A stretch of DNA of 57,849 nucleotides from Parafrankia discariae (GTDB taxonomy: Bacteria; Actinomycetota; Actinomycetes; Frankiales; Frankiaceae), in NCBI RefSeq assembly GCF_000373365.1, contig NZ_KB891225.1, positions 1 to 57,849 of the forward strand, written 5' to 3'. How positions within the stretch are numbered: position 1 is the stretch's first letter; the number at the start of each line of letters is the position of its first letter. The position numbers and the translations under genes were made by a program. This document shows positions 43,520 to 52,331 of the stretch, one piece after another. The notes under the pieces are model-generated. The model searched no databases and was not told where the DNA came from. It saw nothing but the letters and a program-made list of their open reading frames with translations.

Positions 43520-45474
43520 TGGCGACAGCGACAGCACCGGGCGAGGCTTCGACGCCAGGCGGCCCAGGCGGCCCAGGCGGCCCAGGCGGGCCAGTCGGGC
43601 CGCCCGGCCCGGCCGGCCCGAAGCCGGATCCGGGGACGCATCCCCTCTCCGGCGAGGTGGTGGCCTGGGCCGGGGAGGCCGCCGACGCCGTCGCCGGCCT
43701 GGGACGTCCCCAGGCCGCGGAGGCGATCCGCGCCGAACTGGGCCGCACCCGCTCGGGCGCGGCGACGGTGGTTGTCGTGGGAGAGAAGAAGCGCGGCAAG
43801 AGCTCCCTGATCAACGCTCTGGTGGGCCGGCGCGGCCTGCTGCCCGTCGACGAGGACGTGGCCACCAGCGTCCACCTGGTGCTGCGCCACGCCGAGGAGC
43901 CGGCGGCGTGGGTCAGCGACGCCGAGAGCCCGACCGGCCGGGAGATCCCGCTGGGCGACGTCGGAGAGTACGCGGCGCTGGACCCGCTGACCGGCCAGGC
44001 CCGCCGCCGCGGTGTCACCGGCGTCGAGGTCGGCCTGCCCGACCCGCTGCTGGCCAGAGGCATGGCGGTCGTCGACACGCCGGGGGTGGGCGGGCTGGTG
44101 TCCGGCCACGCCGAGATCACGCTGGCGACGCTGGCCCGCGCCGACGCGCTGGTGTTCGTGGTCAACGGGTCCAGCGAGCTGACCGCGTCCGAATGCCGGT
44201 TCCTCGAACAGGCCACCGAACGGATCGCGACGGTGCTGTTCGTCCTCACCCAGACCGACAAGTACCCGGGATGGCGCCACGTCCTCGACCGCGACCGCGC
44301 GCTGATCGCGACCCACGCCCCCCGCTACAGCGGCGCGCCGTGGTTCGCGGTGTCCAGCCGGGAGAAGCTCGACGCCGCGGCCGAACGCGACGCCGGTGAC
44401 GGGCGGCTGGCCGACACGCTGCTGGCCTCCAGCGGCTTCCCCGCCCTGGAGACCGCCCTGGTCAGCCAGGTCGCCACCCGGGCCGGTGCGCTGCGGCTGG
44501 CCAACGTGCTGACCGTGACCCGGCCGCCGCTGGCGCAGCTCGCCGCCGAACGGGCGCAGGACCTGCGCTCGCTGAACCGGGACCCGACCCTGGTCGCCGA
44601 GGTCACCGGCCGCCAGGCGCAGCTCAAGGCGCTCGCCGACCAGGGCGCGGGCTGGCGCGGCAAGCTCACCGGCGACGTGAAGGCCCTCGACCGGGAGATC
44701 CGCCGCGAGTACCAGCGCCGGGTCAACAAGCTCAGGTCCCTGGCCGACCGGAAGATCGCCGAAGGCGGCCCGGACGTCCTGCGCGAGCTGCCCGGCGACC
44801 TGGAAGCCGGCGTGCAGGGCATCTGGATGGACCTGGAAACCCTGCTGCGCCGGCGCGTCACCGAGATCGTCCGCGACCTCGGCCGGACGTTCGACGCCGA
44901 CGGGTTCACCGGTGTCGGCGTCGAACTGGCCCTGCCCGACGGGCTGCGGACCCTGCCCGGGGCCACCGGCGCGGGCGGCCCGGCCGGCACCGCGGGCGGC
45001 CCGAGCGTGGCCGACCAGGTCGAGCGGGCCGTGACCTCGGTCGGCATCGGTGCCCTGTTCGCCAAGGCCACCGCCTTCGTGGTCGGCGGCATCGCCGCTC
45101 CCCTCGCCGCCGGGTTCGGGGTCTGGGCGCTGATCACCCGGCAGCGCAGGAACCGGGAGGAGGTCGCCCGCGCCAGGGGCGACGCCCGCCGCTACGTCAA
45201 CGACGTCATCGCCGCGATCCAGACCGAGGTCCCCTCCGCGCTGCAGGACGCGCTCGACCGGGCTGTCAGCGACGTCCAGCGCCGGGTCGCCGCGGAGCTG
45301 GACCAGACCCGCCGGCGCCTCGAACAGCAGCTCGCCGAACACCGGCAGAACCTGAAGACCGCCGAGGAGGAGCTCGCACGGCGGCGTGCCGCCGTGCAGC
45401 GGGAGATCGACACCCTGGCCACGCTGCACAGCCGGGCGGACAGCCTGGCCGCCCAGCTCGCCGTCCACCAGTGA
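43519..45474 (+). CDS. Dynamin-family GTPase with membrane hairpin and coiled coil
   Basis: A 651-residue GTPase. Residues 13-40 are a collagen-like Gly-Gly-Pro run. G1 is GEKKRGKSS (88-96), G2 is in DVATSVH, G3 is DTPG (186-189) and G4 is TQTD (244-247). A long helical stalk follows. Residues about 508-540 (IGALFAKATAFVVGGIAAPL and on) form a membrane hairpin in the position of the dynamin paddle, and about 575-645 is a coiled coil (RRLEQQLAEHRQNLKTAEEE). It is translationally coupled to the GrpE-like gene. Partner of the other GTPase in membrane remodelling is the likely role. Confidence 0.9.
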   Translation: MATATAPGEASTPGGPGGPGGPGGPVGPPGPAGPKPDPGTHPLSGEVVAWAGEAADAVAGLGRPQAAEAIRAELGRTRSGAATVVVVGEKKRGKSSLINALVGRRGLLPVDEDVATSVHLVLRHAEEPAAWVSDAESPTGREIPLGDVGEYAALDPLTGQARRRGVTGVEVGLPDPLLARGMAVVDTPGVGGLVSGHAEITLATLARADALVFVVNGSSELTASECRFLEQATERIATVLFVLTQTDKYPGWRHVLDRDRALIATHAPRYSGAPWFAVSSREKLDAAAERDAGDGRLADTLLASSGFPALETALVSQVATRAGALRLANVLTVTRPPLAQLAAERAQDLRSLNRDPTLVAEVTGRQAQLKALADQGAGWRGKLTGDVKALDREIRREYQRRVNKLRSLADRKIAEGGPDVLRELPGDLEAGVQGIWMDLETLLRRRVTEIVRDLGRTFDADGFTGVGVELALPDGLRTLPGATGAGGPAGTAGGPSVADQVERAVTSVGIGALFAKATAFVVGGIAAPLAAGFGVWALITRQRRNREEVARARGDARRYVNDVIAAIQTEVPSALQDALDRAVSDVQRRVAAELDQTRRRLEQQLAEHRQNLKTAEEELARRRAAVQREIDTLATLHSRADSLAAQLAVHQ

Positions 45475-45612
45475 GCGCGCCACCATCGGGCGCCGGGGCG
45501 GCCCGGCGGACCGGCCGCCCCAGCGCCCGCCACACCGTCCGCGTGGGTGCGGCCGGTCCCGCTCGCCCGCGCGGTCAGGCGGCGTGGGCGCGGGTCCCCG
45601 CGGGCTGACCGG

Positions 45613-46164
45613 GTGATCGGCAGGCTGTTCCCCGACGAGCCGGGCGACGACGACCCGACAGCCGACTGGTCCCCGCCACCCGGGGACCCGGCCGACGGCG
45701 GCCTCGGGGCGGCGGGCTGGCCCGACCCGCCCGACTACCCCGGGATCGATCCGGACGACACGCTCACCCCCGATCTGGACCGCGCGCTGGACGCCGTCCT
45801 GGCCAGCGCGCGCCTCGACCCGCCCCCGGACGACATCTGGGCGCACCTGTTCGCCACCGCCTACACCAGCCGGGAGCCCGACGGCGACGGCCCCGACCCG
45901 TCGCCGTTCCCGGGACCCCTCGACGCGGCCACCGTGGGAGAGAGGTACGACGCGATGCCCGACCCCGACCCCGACTCCGATGACGATCTCGACGTCGAGT
46001 TCCCGGACGGCGCGACCGTCACCAACCCCGACGAGGACGCGCTCGGCTACGTCTACGAGACCCACGACGACTACCTGCACGGAACCAACCCGCACGAGCT
46101 GGAGGACGTCCAGTTCGGCGGCTACGACAACCCCGACGACGCGGACCCGGGCGGCCACTGGTGA
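45613..46164 (+). CDS. Highly acidic protein of the GTPase operon
   Basis: A 183-residue, Asp/Pro-rich protein (GTG at 45613, 138 bases after the GTPase stop). A short helical patch sits in the middle (LDRALDAVLASARLDPPPDD and IWAHLFATAYTSRE). The C-terminal half is almost entirely acidic or small residues (DPDPDSDDDLDVEF). I recognise no family. It is probably disordered and may bind a basic partner or metal. An in-frame ATG at 45547 exists but has no ribosome-binding site. Confidence 0.6.
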   Translation: MIGRLFPDEPGDDDPTADWSPPPGDPADGGLGAAGWPDPPDYPGIDPDDTLTPDLDRALDAVLASARLDPPPDDIWAHLFATAYTSREPDGDGPDPSPFPGPLDAATVGERYDAMPDPDPDSDDDLDVEFPDGATVTNPDEDALGYVYETHDDYLHGTNPHELEDVQFGGYDNPDDADPGGHW

Positions 46165-46246
46165 CGAAGGAGCAGGGGCTTGTGCCGTAGGAGACCGGGA
46201 CAAACCGTGGGAGGCTCGGTCGCACTCGTGATCAGCCGATGATCGT

Positions 46247-46274
46247 CGGTATGCGGTATGCGGTATGCGGTATG
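46247..46274. repeat. Four tandem copies of CGGTATG
   Basis: The heptamer CGGTATG is repeated exactly four times, beginning 83 bases after the end of the acidic-protein gene and next to the 3' end of a convergent methyltransferase gene. Seven is not a multiple of three, so copy-number change would shift any reading frame through it. Confidence 0.9.
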
Positions 46275-46287
46275 GGTGCTGGCCGCT

Positions 46288-47016
46288 TCAGGTCGAACGT
46301 TCGGCGACGAACACGAACTCACACCCCGGGCGGTCCGGTGCCTCCCGCACGTCGAGGACTCCGTACCCGTTGGCGACCAGGCTCGATTCGACCTCGCCCC
46401 GGCCGCGGAACCGCACGGTCGAGTCCGAGGTGACGACCACGCCGTCGGCCAGGAAGCGGTAGGTGTATCGGAAGGAGACGAACGGAAGGCTGACGTCGGT
46501 GACCTCCTGACGTCGTTCCACCAGGCCGATGCCGGCGATGTCGAGGGTGACGGGATCGACGTCCACCGCCCACTCCTCCCAGGCGTGACGTTCGGGACGC
46601 CTGGTCTCGAAGACGAGATGGCCATGTGGGCGAAGGGCGGTGTGGATGCCCTGAGGGGCCCGGTCCCAGCCGTCGTCGGTGAGAAAGACCTGAGCCACGT
46701 TCCCGGTCATCATCGCCAGGTCCACGTCGAGCGCCGGCAGCGCCGCGGCATCGCCGTGGATCCAACGGACACTTCCCGCCCGGTCCTTCGACCTCGCGAC
46801 CCTGAGCGACTCCTCGGCCGGATCGACACCCACGACCGTGCGGCCGCTTCCAGCGAGCAGGACCGCCAGGGAACCGGTCCCGCAACCAACGTCGAGCACA
46901 TGACGCGCGGTCAGCTCGGCGGCGGTCGCGACGTAGGCGGCCAGGTCGTCGCGGTCTCCATCGAAGGAGTCGTAGACACGCGCGAGGAGAGGATGGGCGA
47001 AGATCGGATCCGGCAT
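46288..47016 (-). CDS. Class I SAM-dependent methyltransferase
   Basis: A 242-residue methyltransferase of the Methyltransf_25 type: PIFAHPLLARVYDSFDGDRDD, motif I HVLDVGCGTGSLAVLL, VVGVDPAEESLRVAR, IHGDAAALPALDVDLAMMTG and LRPHGHLVFETRRP, with a C-terminal beta domain (YTYRFLADGVVVTSDSTVRF). It is convergent with the GTPase operon and not obviously part of it. Acceptor unknown. Confidence 0.9.
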   Translation of the reverse strand: MPDPIFAHPLLARVYDSFDGDRDDLAAYVATAAELTARHVLDVGCGTGSLAVLLAGSGRTVVGVDPAEESLRVARSKDRAGSVRWIHGDAAALPALDVDLAMMTGNVAQVFLTDDGWDRAPQGIHTALRPHGHLVFETRRPERHAWEEWAVDVDPVTLDIAGIGLVERRQEVTDVSLPFVSFRYTYRFLADGVVVTSDSTVRFRGRGEVESSLVANGYGVLDVREAPDRPGCEFVFVAERST

Positions 47017-47104
47017 CCAGGGACCCTACCCACCGTCACATGTTCCGGCGGGTCGGCGGAAGACGGGTAGGGCAGGCCGGCCCCTCCACTCTTACCGGCA
47101 CTCC

Positions 47105-48199
47105 TCAGAACCCCGGGTCGTGGAAACCTGTGCCGTGGAACCCGATGTCCTGCCCGCCGTGGTCCGCCCAGTCCGACGGTTCCGGTGCGAATCCCGCCGG
47201 ATCGGAGTCGTCCCAGTCGGGCAGCCCGGCTGAGACGGGCGCGTCACCGTCGTGATCGAGCGGATCGGGCAGGCCGGGATCGTCAGCCGGTCCGTCTCCG
47301 CCCTCCGACCAGCCCGTGGAGTGGAACGCGCCGAGGGCAGGATCCTGTCCGCCGGCTCCCTGGGGTTCGCCAGTTCCGTAGTGATCAGAAGACTCCCCGG
47401 TCACGGAGCCACCCGCCCACAGTCGGGTCATCGCCAGACCCGCACCCGTGACGCCCTCGCCGCCCGCGAGCAGCCGGCCGGCCGTGGCCGGCCACGACCG
47501 GCCGAGCCGGTCGAGCCGGTCCGCGGGTCCGACCGCCGGGTCGGGTACCAGCACCCAGACGTGCGCGGTGAAGTCCTTGTCGGAGAGACGGACCTCGGCC
47601 TCCCGGACCGCGACCCCGGCCAGCGCGGCGGATCCGTCGACGATCACGTCCTCGTACAGGTCGTCGGTGAGGGCCACCGCGAGGTCCCGGTCCGGGTACG
47701 CGGCCAGCGCCGCGCGCAGCGCGGGTGACCCGACGACGCGGGCCGCGGCGACGACCGCCTTCGCCACGTAGCCGGCCGCGGCCCGCCGGACGGCCCCCTG
47801 CGTCAGCGCGGCCCGCAGCCGGATCCGCGCGTCCTCCCCCGGTTCCAGATCCCCCGACGCCCCATCCCCCGGCTCCCGCCGGTTGACCCGCCGCAGTTCC
47901 AGCGCGAGGCCGTGGACGAGCCCCGGGACCACCCGGCCTTCGTCGACCCCGGCGGGCAGCAGGAGCAGGTATCCGTCGCCCTGCTCCTGCACGTCGCAGG
48001 CCCCCCAGGCGATCCCGACACGTCGCAGTGCCGCTTCGAGCGCGTCGGTGAGCCCCGACTGGATGGCGACCTGGTGCCGGCCGGGCCGTCGACTGTAGGA
48101 CTCGACGTCCACCGTCAGGCAGAGCCGGCGGTACGCGGGGGGTGAGGCGGGCACGGAACCTCCGGCGGCACATCCCGAGGGCAGGGGCGTCTCCATCAT
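47105..48199 (-). CDS. Cyclase-homology-domain protein of the Hsp70/GTPase locus
   Basis: A 364-residue protein. Residues about 24-215 resemble the class III nucleotidyl-cyclase fold as used in actinobacterial signalling and conflict proteins: CLTVDVESYSRRPG, DVQEQGDGYLLLLPAG, IRLRAALTQGAV, YVAKAVVAAARVVGSPALRA. The two metal Asp positions (31 and 75) are kept, but the base-specifying residues are not recognisable, so activity is doubtful. The C-terminal 130 residues are acidic and low-complexity, ending in FHGTGFHDPGF. It follows the third Hsp70 gene by 38 bases on the same strand and is probably co-transcribed with it. It may sense a nucleotide or act as scaffold. Confidence 0.65.
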   Translation of the reverse strand: MMETPLPSGCAAGGSVPASPPAYRRLCLTVDVESYSRRPGRHQVAIQSGLTDALEAALRRVGIAWGACDVQEQGDGYLLLLPAGVDEGRVVPGLVHGLALELRRVNRREPGDGASGDLEPGEDARIRLRAALTQGAVRRAAAGYVAKAVVAAARVVGSPALRAALAAYPDRDLAVALTDDLYEDVIVDGSAALAGVAVREAEVRLSDKDFTAHVWVLVPDPAVGPADRLDRLGRSWPATAGRLLAGGEGVTGAGLAMTRLWAGGSVTGESSDHYGTGEPQGAGGQDPALGAFHSTGWSEGGDGPADDPGLPDPLDHDGDAPVSAGLPDWDDSDPAGFAPEPSDWADHGGQDIGFHGTGFHDPGF

Positions 48200-48237
48200 C
48201 AGTGTTGACGAGGCGCCGGCGGTGGGCGCCGGCCGGG

Positions 48238-50364
48238 TCAGGTGACCTGCCAGATCCGGGCGGTCCGGTCGTCGCTGCCCGTGGCGAGCAGCCTGCCGTC
48301 AGGAGAGAAGGTCACGGCGTTGACCTCGTCGTCGTGCTCGGCGAGCTTCGTGACCCGGGTCCAGCCCGACGTGCTCCACAGATGGGCCTTCTCGTCGGCG
48401 GCCGCCGTCGCGAGCAGGCTGCCGTCCGGGGAGAACTCGGCGTCGTAGACGCCGTCGGCGTGCCGCAGCGCGCTCACCTGCCGTCCGCCGCCGACCTCCC
48501 AGATCCGGGCCGTCTCGTCGTCGCTCGCGGTCGCCAGCAGCCGTCCGTCCGGGGTGAACGCCGTGCCGTAGACCCAGTGGGCGTGCCCGCGCAGCACCGC
48601 GGTCGTCCGGCCGGTCCGCAGGTTCCACAGCCGTGCCTCGTGGTAACTCGTGCTGGCCAGCAGCGAGCCGTCCGGCGAAAAACTGATCTTCTGGACGTCC
48701 GACGGGTGCCCGGTGAGCGTCGCGACGAAGCGTCCCGTCGCCATGTCCCACAGCCGGACGGTGTCGTCGTCGCTGCCGGTGGCGAGCAGCCGCCCGTCCG
48801 GGGAGAACGCGACTCCGTTGACCCCGCCGCCGTGCCCGGCCAGGACGAAGCGCTGCGCCCCGGTGAGCGGGTCCCACACCCGGACCTTCTTCTTGTCGCT
48901 GACCGAGGCCAGCAGCTCCCCGGCAGGCGAGAACCGCACACCGCGGACGCAGTCCTTGTGCCCGACGATCGTCGTGCGCACCGAGCCGGTCGGGACGTCC
49001 CAGATCCGCACGGTCTCGTCGTCGCTCGCGGTCGCGAGCAGGCGCCCGTCCGGGGAGAACGCGACATCGTTGACGGTGTCCTCGTGCCCGGTGAGGGTGA
49101 CGGCGACCCGGACGGCCCACGCGGTTCCCTCGGTGATGCGCGCGTTCGCCGGGGAGCGGCTGACAGCCGGGCGTGTTGATCGTGCTTCGGGCGACGGCGA
49201 GGTGGCCGGCGGTGCCGCGACCGGCGGTGCCGCAGCCAGCGGTGTGGCGGCCGGTGGTGTGGCGGCCGGCGGTGCCGCGACCGGCGGCTTGGTCAGCGCG
49301 CCCAGCGCGACGACGAGCTTGGGATCGCCGCTCGTGGTGGGCAGCATCCCGACGGCGGTGGTGACGGCCGCCGTGACCCGGGGGATGCGGGTGGAGCCAC
49401 CGGTCAGGTAGACCGCGGCGAGGGCGCCGGGTTCGAGGCCGGCGGTGTGCACGGCGCGGCGCAGCTCGACGGCGGTGCCGTCGAGTGCGGGGGCGACGGC
49501 CTCCTCGAACTCGGCGCGGGTGACCCGGATCCCCTCCTCGACACCGTCGAGATAGTCGTCCAGGTAGAGCGTGTGCGTGGGCCGGTCGGACAGTTCGTGC
49601 TTCGCCTTCACGATCTCCTCGCGGATCTTCGTCCGGGTGCGGCGGGCCCGCCGGCCGTCACCGGCCCACAGCTCGTCCCAGGCGCGCCGGGCCTGGTCCG
49701 GGAGATGTCCGGCCACGAGATCCAGCAGCATCGCGTCGACGTCCTCGCCGCCGAAGTGCGGGTCTCCCCCGGTGCCGCGCACCTCGTAGCCGCCGGCGGT
49801 GCGCCGCAGCACCGCCGTGTCGAACGTGCCACCACCCAGGTCGTAGACGGCGGCGTGCCGTCCGAGCGGCACCCCGTCCGTCGCGGCCGCCGTGTAGAAG
49901 ACGGCGGCGGCGACCGGCTCGGGAAGGAACCGCGGGGCCGGCAGCCCGCCGCGGGCCGCGGCCAGACCGAGACGGTCGACCTCCCGCCGCCCCCAGGCGG
50001 CCGGGTGGGTCAGGACGACCGCGCCCGCCGGCCGCCCGTTGAACCGCCGGGTGGCCTCCCGGGCGACCCGGGCCAGCACGGCGGCGACCAGGTCGACGGT
50101 GGGGATGTCCTGGCCGCCCAGACGCACGGTGTCCGCGGTGACGAGCGCCCGCTTCGGCAGCCGCTCCGCGCGTTCCGGGAACACCGCCGCCTGGCTGGCC
50201 GCCGCCCGTCCGGTGAGGACCTGCCCGTCGTCGTCCAGACAGACCACCGAGGGCAGCGACCTGCTGCCGTCGATCTCCAGTGCCTCCGGCGCGCCACCGG
50301 CGGACGCGGTGGCGGCCGCCGTGTAGGTGGTGCCGAAATCAACGGCCAGGGACCAGTCGGCCAC
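48238..50364 (-). CDS. Hsp70-type ATPase fused to a seven-blade WD40 propeller
   Basis: A 708-residue protein, paralogue of the one at 38205-40418. The ATPase part shows LAVDFGTTYTAAAT, YDLGGGTFDTAVL and VYLTGGSTRIPRV. A linker of Pro-Ala-Ala repeats (about residues 355-395) leads to seven WD40 repeats, all well kept (FSPDGRLLATASDDETVRIW and similar). It starts with GTG at 50364 behind aaggagagg. It is the first gene of an operon with the cyclase-homology protein. With the other two Hsp70 genes it encloses the GTPase operon. Confidence 0.9.
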   Translation of the reverse strand: MADWSLAVDFGTTYTAAATASAGGAPEALEIDGSRSLPSVVCLDDDGQVLTGRAAASQAAVFPERAERLPKRALVTADTVRLGGQDIPTVDLVAAVLARVAREATRRFNGRPAGAVVLTHPAAWGRREVDRLGLAAARGGLPAPRFLPEPVAAAVFYTAAATDGVPLGRHAAVYDLGGGTFDTAVLRRTAGGYEVRGTGGDPHFGGEDVDAMLLDLVAGHLPDQARRAWDELWAGDGRRARRTRTKIREEIVKAKHELSDRPTHTLYLDDYLDGVEEGIRVTRAEFEEAVAPALDGTAVELRRAVHTAGLEPGALAAVYLTGGSTRIPRVTAAVTTAVGMLPTTSGDPKLVVALGALTKPPVAAPPAATPPAATPLAAAPPVAAPPATSPSPEARSTRPAVSRSPANARITEGTAWAVRVAVTLTGHEDTVNDVAFSPDGRLLATASDDETVRIWDVPTGSVRTTIVGHKDCVRGVRFSPAGELLASVSDKKKVRVWDPLTGAQRFVLAGHGGGVNGVAFSPDGRLLATGSDDDTVRLWDMATGRFVATLTGHPSDVQKISFSPDGSLLASTSYHEARLWNLRTGRTTAVLRGHAHWVYGTAFTPDGRLLATASDDETARIWEVGGGRQVSALRHADGVYDAEFSPDGSLLATAAADEKAHLWSTSGWTRVTKLAEHDDEVNAVTFSPDGRLLATGSDDRTARIWQVT

Positions 50365-50599
50365 GTCGTCCTCTCCTTCTCTCCTGCACCAGGTGAGCGA
50401 TCCGTGATGGGACGACGCGATCCGGCCGAATGTTCCCGGTCGCCGCCGCTGCCGCCGCCGCTGCCGCCGCTGCCGCCGCTGCCGCCGGTGCTGCTCGGCC
50501 GAGGGCCGGCGACCCGGTGGGAGGTCGGCCCGGGCGGGCCGGTGAGATCTGGGGCCCGGTGTCGGGAACAGCGGGCTCGCGAGCGTGACCGCAGGAGGC
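50365..50599. repeat. GCCGCT/GCC microsatellite before the third Hsp70 gene
   Basis: Between the MarR stop and the Hsp70 start lies a run of gccgct/gccgcc units (about 50441-50491, some nine hexamers). No gene is seen. Length variation here could affect the Hsp70 promoter. Confidence 0.6.
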
Positions 50600-51082
50600 T
50601 CAGGTTCTGGGTGAGGACTGTCTGCTGGCGGCGCGTTCGTACGCGTGCAGGGTGTCCACGACGAGACGGCGCTCGGCCTGGCTCAACGGTTGAAGGGCCT
50701 CCCGCCAGGCGGCGGCGGCCGGACCGAGCCATCCCTCGATCGCCGGGCGGCTGGCGTCGGCGATGCTCACGATGCGCCGCCGCCGGTCGTCGGGATCCTC
50801 GTGGCGCTCCACGACCCCGCCGCGGCTGAGGTCAGCGATCATGAGGCTGGCCGTCGTCGGGGCCACTTCCAACCGACTGGCCAGCGCGTTCACGGTCATG
50901 GGCCCGTCGAACAGCAGGAAGGACAGCAGCGACAGGTGCCGGGGGCCGAGGGCCGTCCCGGCCAGCTCGTCCGGCGGTGGTGTCCGCTTGGCCCGTCCGA
51001 TCAGCTGGGGCATCAGCAGCAGGAGCGCTCGGACGGCCTCGTCGGCGTCGAGCTCGCCGCCGCACCCGGGGTCGTTTGACAC
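50600..51082 (-). CDS. MarR-family transcriptional regulator
   Basis: A 160-residue MarR: LGPRHLSLLSFLLFDGPMTV, NALASRLEVAPTTASLMIAD, LSRGGVVERHEDPDDRRRRI (recognition helix and wing), then a dimerisation helix. It starts with GTG at 51080-51082 behind gagaggaggg. It is divergent from the NAD(P)-binding oxidoreductase gene; the AT-rich gap between them holds a TTAGCTTT/AAAGCTAA inverted repeat, the likely operator. Confidence 0.9.
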   Translation of the reverse strand: MSNDPGCGGELDADEAVRALLLLMPQLIGRAKRTPPPDELAGTALGPRHLSLLSFLLFDGPMTVNALASRLEVAPTTASLMIADLSRGGVVERHEDPDDRRRRIVSIADASRPAIEGWLGPAAAAWREALQPLSQAERRLVVDTLHAYERAASRQSSPRT

Positions 51083-51098
51083 GTCCCTCCTCTCGCAT

Positions 51099-51137
51099 TT
51101 AGCTTTGTGGTTAAAGATTATTTGTTGATAAAGCTAA
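51099..51137. promoter_or_regulatory. Candidate MarR operator and divergent promoter
   Basis: TTAGCTTT (51099-51106) and AAAGCTAA (51130-51137) are perfect inverted arms, 23 bases apart, in the most AT-rich stretch of this part of the window. The site lies between the divergent MarR and oxidoreductase genes. Confidence 0.55.
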
Positions 51138-51165
51138 TTTTCCCGTGCCTCACAGCAGGAGTGTC

Positions 51166-52014
51166 ATGACCATCCTTGTCACCGGCGCAGGCGGCAACAT
51201 CGGATCACGCCTGACGGCCCGGCTGGCCGCCGCCGGTCATTCGGTCCGCGGGTCCGCCCGCGACGTCACGACCCTACGGCTGCCCAGCGGAGTCGAGCCG
51301 GTCGAGCTGGATCTCACCGACCCGGGCGTCGCCGGAGCGGACGCACTGCGCGGCGTCGACGCCGTCTTCCTCTACCCGGTCATCGGCACGGTCGACGCCT
51401 TCCTGGAGGCGGCCGCGAAGGCCGGCGTGCGCTATCTGGTGCTGCTGTCCTCGCCGGCGTCCTACGAGGTCGGAGAGTTCGACCGCCCCATCGGGCTGAT
51501 CCACCGCGCGGTCGAACGGGCCGTCGCCGAGTCCGGGATCGCGCACACCGTGCTCTACCCGAGCTGGCTCGCCACCAACGCCCGGCGCGACTGGGCCGAC
51601 CAGATCCGTACGACCGGGCGGGTCGCGATGGCCTTCGGGGACGCCGCCTTCACCCCGATCCACCCCGACGACATCGCGGAGGTCGCCGCCGACCTGCTCA
51701 CCCGCGGCACCCACCGGTCCCGGATGCAGATCCTCACCGGCCCGAGTTCGCTTCGGCTGCGGGACACGGTCGCGGTCATCGGCGATGTCCTCGGCGTTGA
51801 GATCCCCGTGGACGAGCTGACCCGCGAGCAGGCGCTGGAACGTGCGGACGGCGCCATCCCCCGCCCGATCCTGGAGACCCTGCTCGACGTGGCCGCGGCG
51901 AGCGTCGGACTGACCGCCCCCGTGAACAACACGGTCGAACGGATCACCGGCCATCCGGCCCGGTCGTTCCGCTCCTGGGTCGAAGCCCACCGGAAGGACT
52001 TCGAGCCCCGCTGA
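51166..52014 (+). CDS. NAD(P)H-binding oxidoreductase (NmrA/atypical SDR)
   Basis: A 282-residue protein of the NmrA-like atypical short-chain dehydrogenase group: MTILVTGAGGNIGSRLTARL (GxxGxxG site), VFLYPVIGTVDAFLEAAAKA, YLVLLSSPASYE and IPRPILETLLDVAA. Such proteins reduce quinones or sense NAD(P). The start ATG at 51166 has agcagga upstream. It is divergent from a MarR regulator that likely responds to redox-active compounds. Confidence 0.9.
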   Translation: MTILVTGAGGNIGSRLTARLAAAGHSVRGSARDVTTLRLPSGVEPVELDLTDPGVAGADALRGVDAVFLYPVIGTVDAFLEAAAKAGVRYLVLLSSPASYEVGEFDRPIGLIHRAVERAVAESGIAHTVLYPSWLATNARRDWADQIRTTGRVAMAFGDAAFTPIHPDDIAEVAADLLTRGTHRSRMQILTGPSSLRLRDTVAVIGDVLGVEIPVDELTREQALERADGAIPRPILETLLDVAAASVGLTAPVNNTVERITGHPARSFRSWVEAHRKDFEPR

Positions 52015-52331
52015 CCACGTGAGTCATCGCGGGAGCCGCAATCGATCTCCCATCGGGGCGTCGCCGCGCAACGCCGCGTGCCCCGCGTCGACTCGATGAG
52101 GTGCTGCCCGAACGCCGGCCGAACTCGTCCGCGACCGCGGCCGAGTAGTCCACCTCTTCTATCTGCCCAGGATCCGGATTGGACGCGCACCGGGGCACCC
52201 ACTGCGATGTCGACACCTGCCCATTTCGACCCACGAACCCGGCGGATCGGGTGCCTCGCTGAGGCCGGTGCCGTCTTTCCGCCGCTCGCCTCCACACCTT
52301 CCTAAATGCGGCGTACGCGGGCGGACATCCG
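52015..52331. other. Intergenic, no gene seen
   Basis: About 320 bases between the oxidoreductase and the 3' end of the convergent HTH gene. Only short frames of poor composition are present. Confidence 0.5.

Noticed and set aside
43495-46203. 902-codon minus-strand ORF opposite the GTPase operon
   Set aside because: Shadow of the second GTPase gene and the acidic-protein gene, with low-complexity translation.
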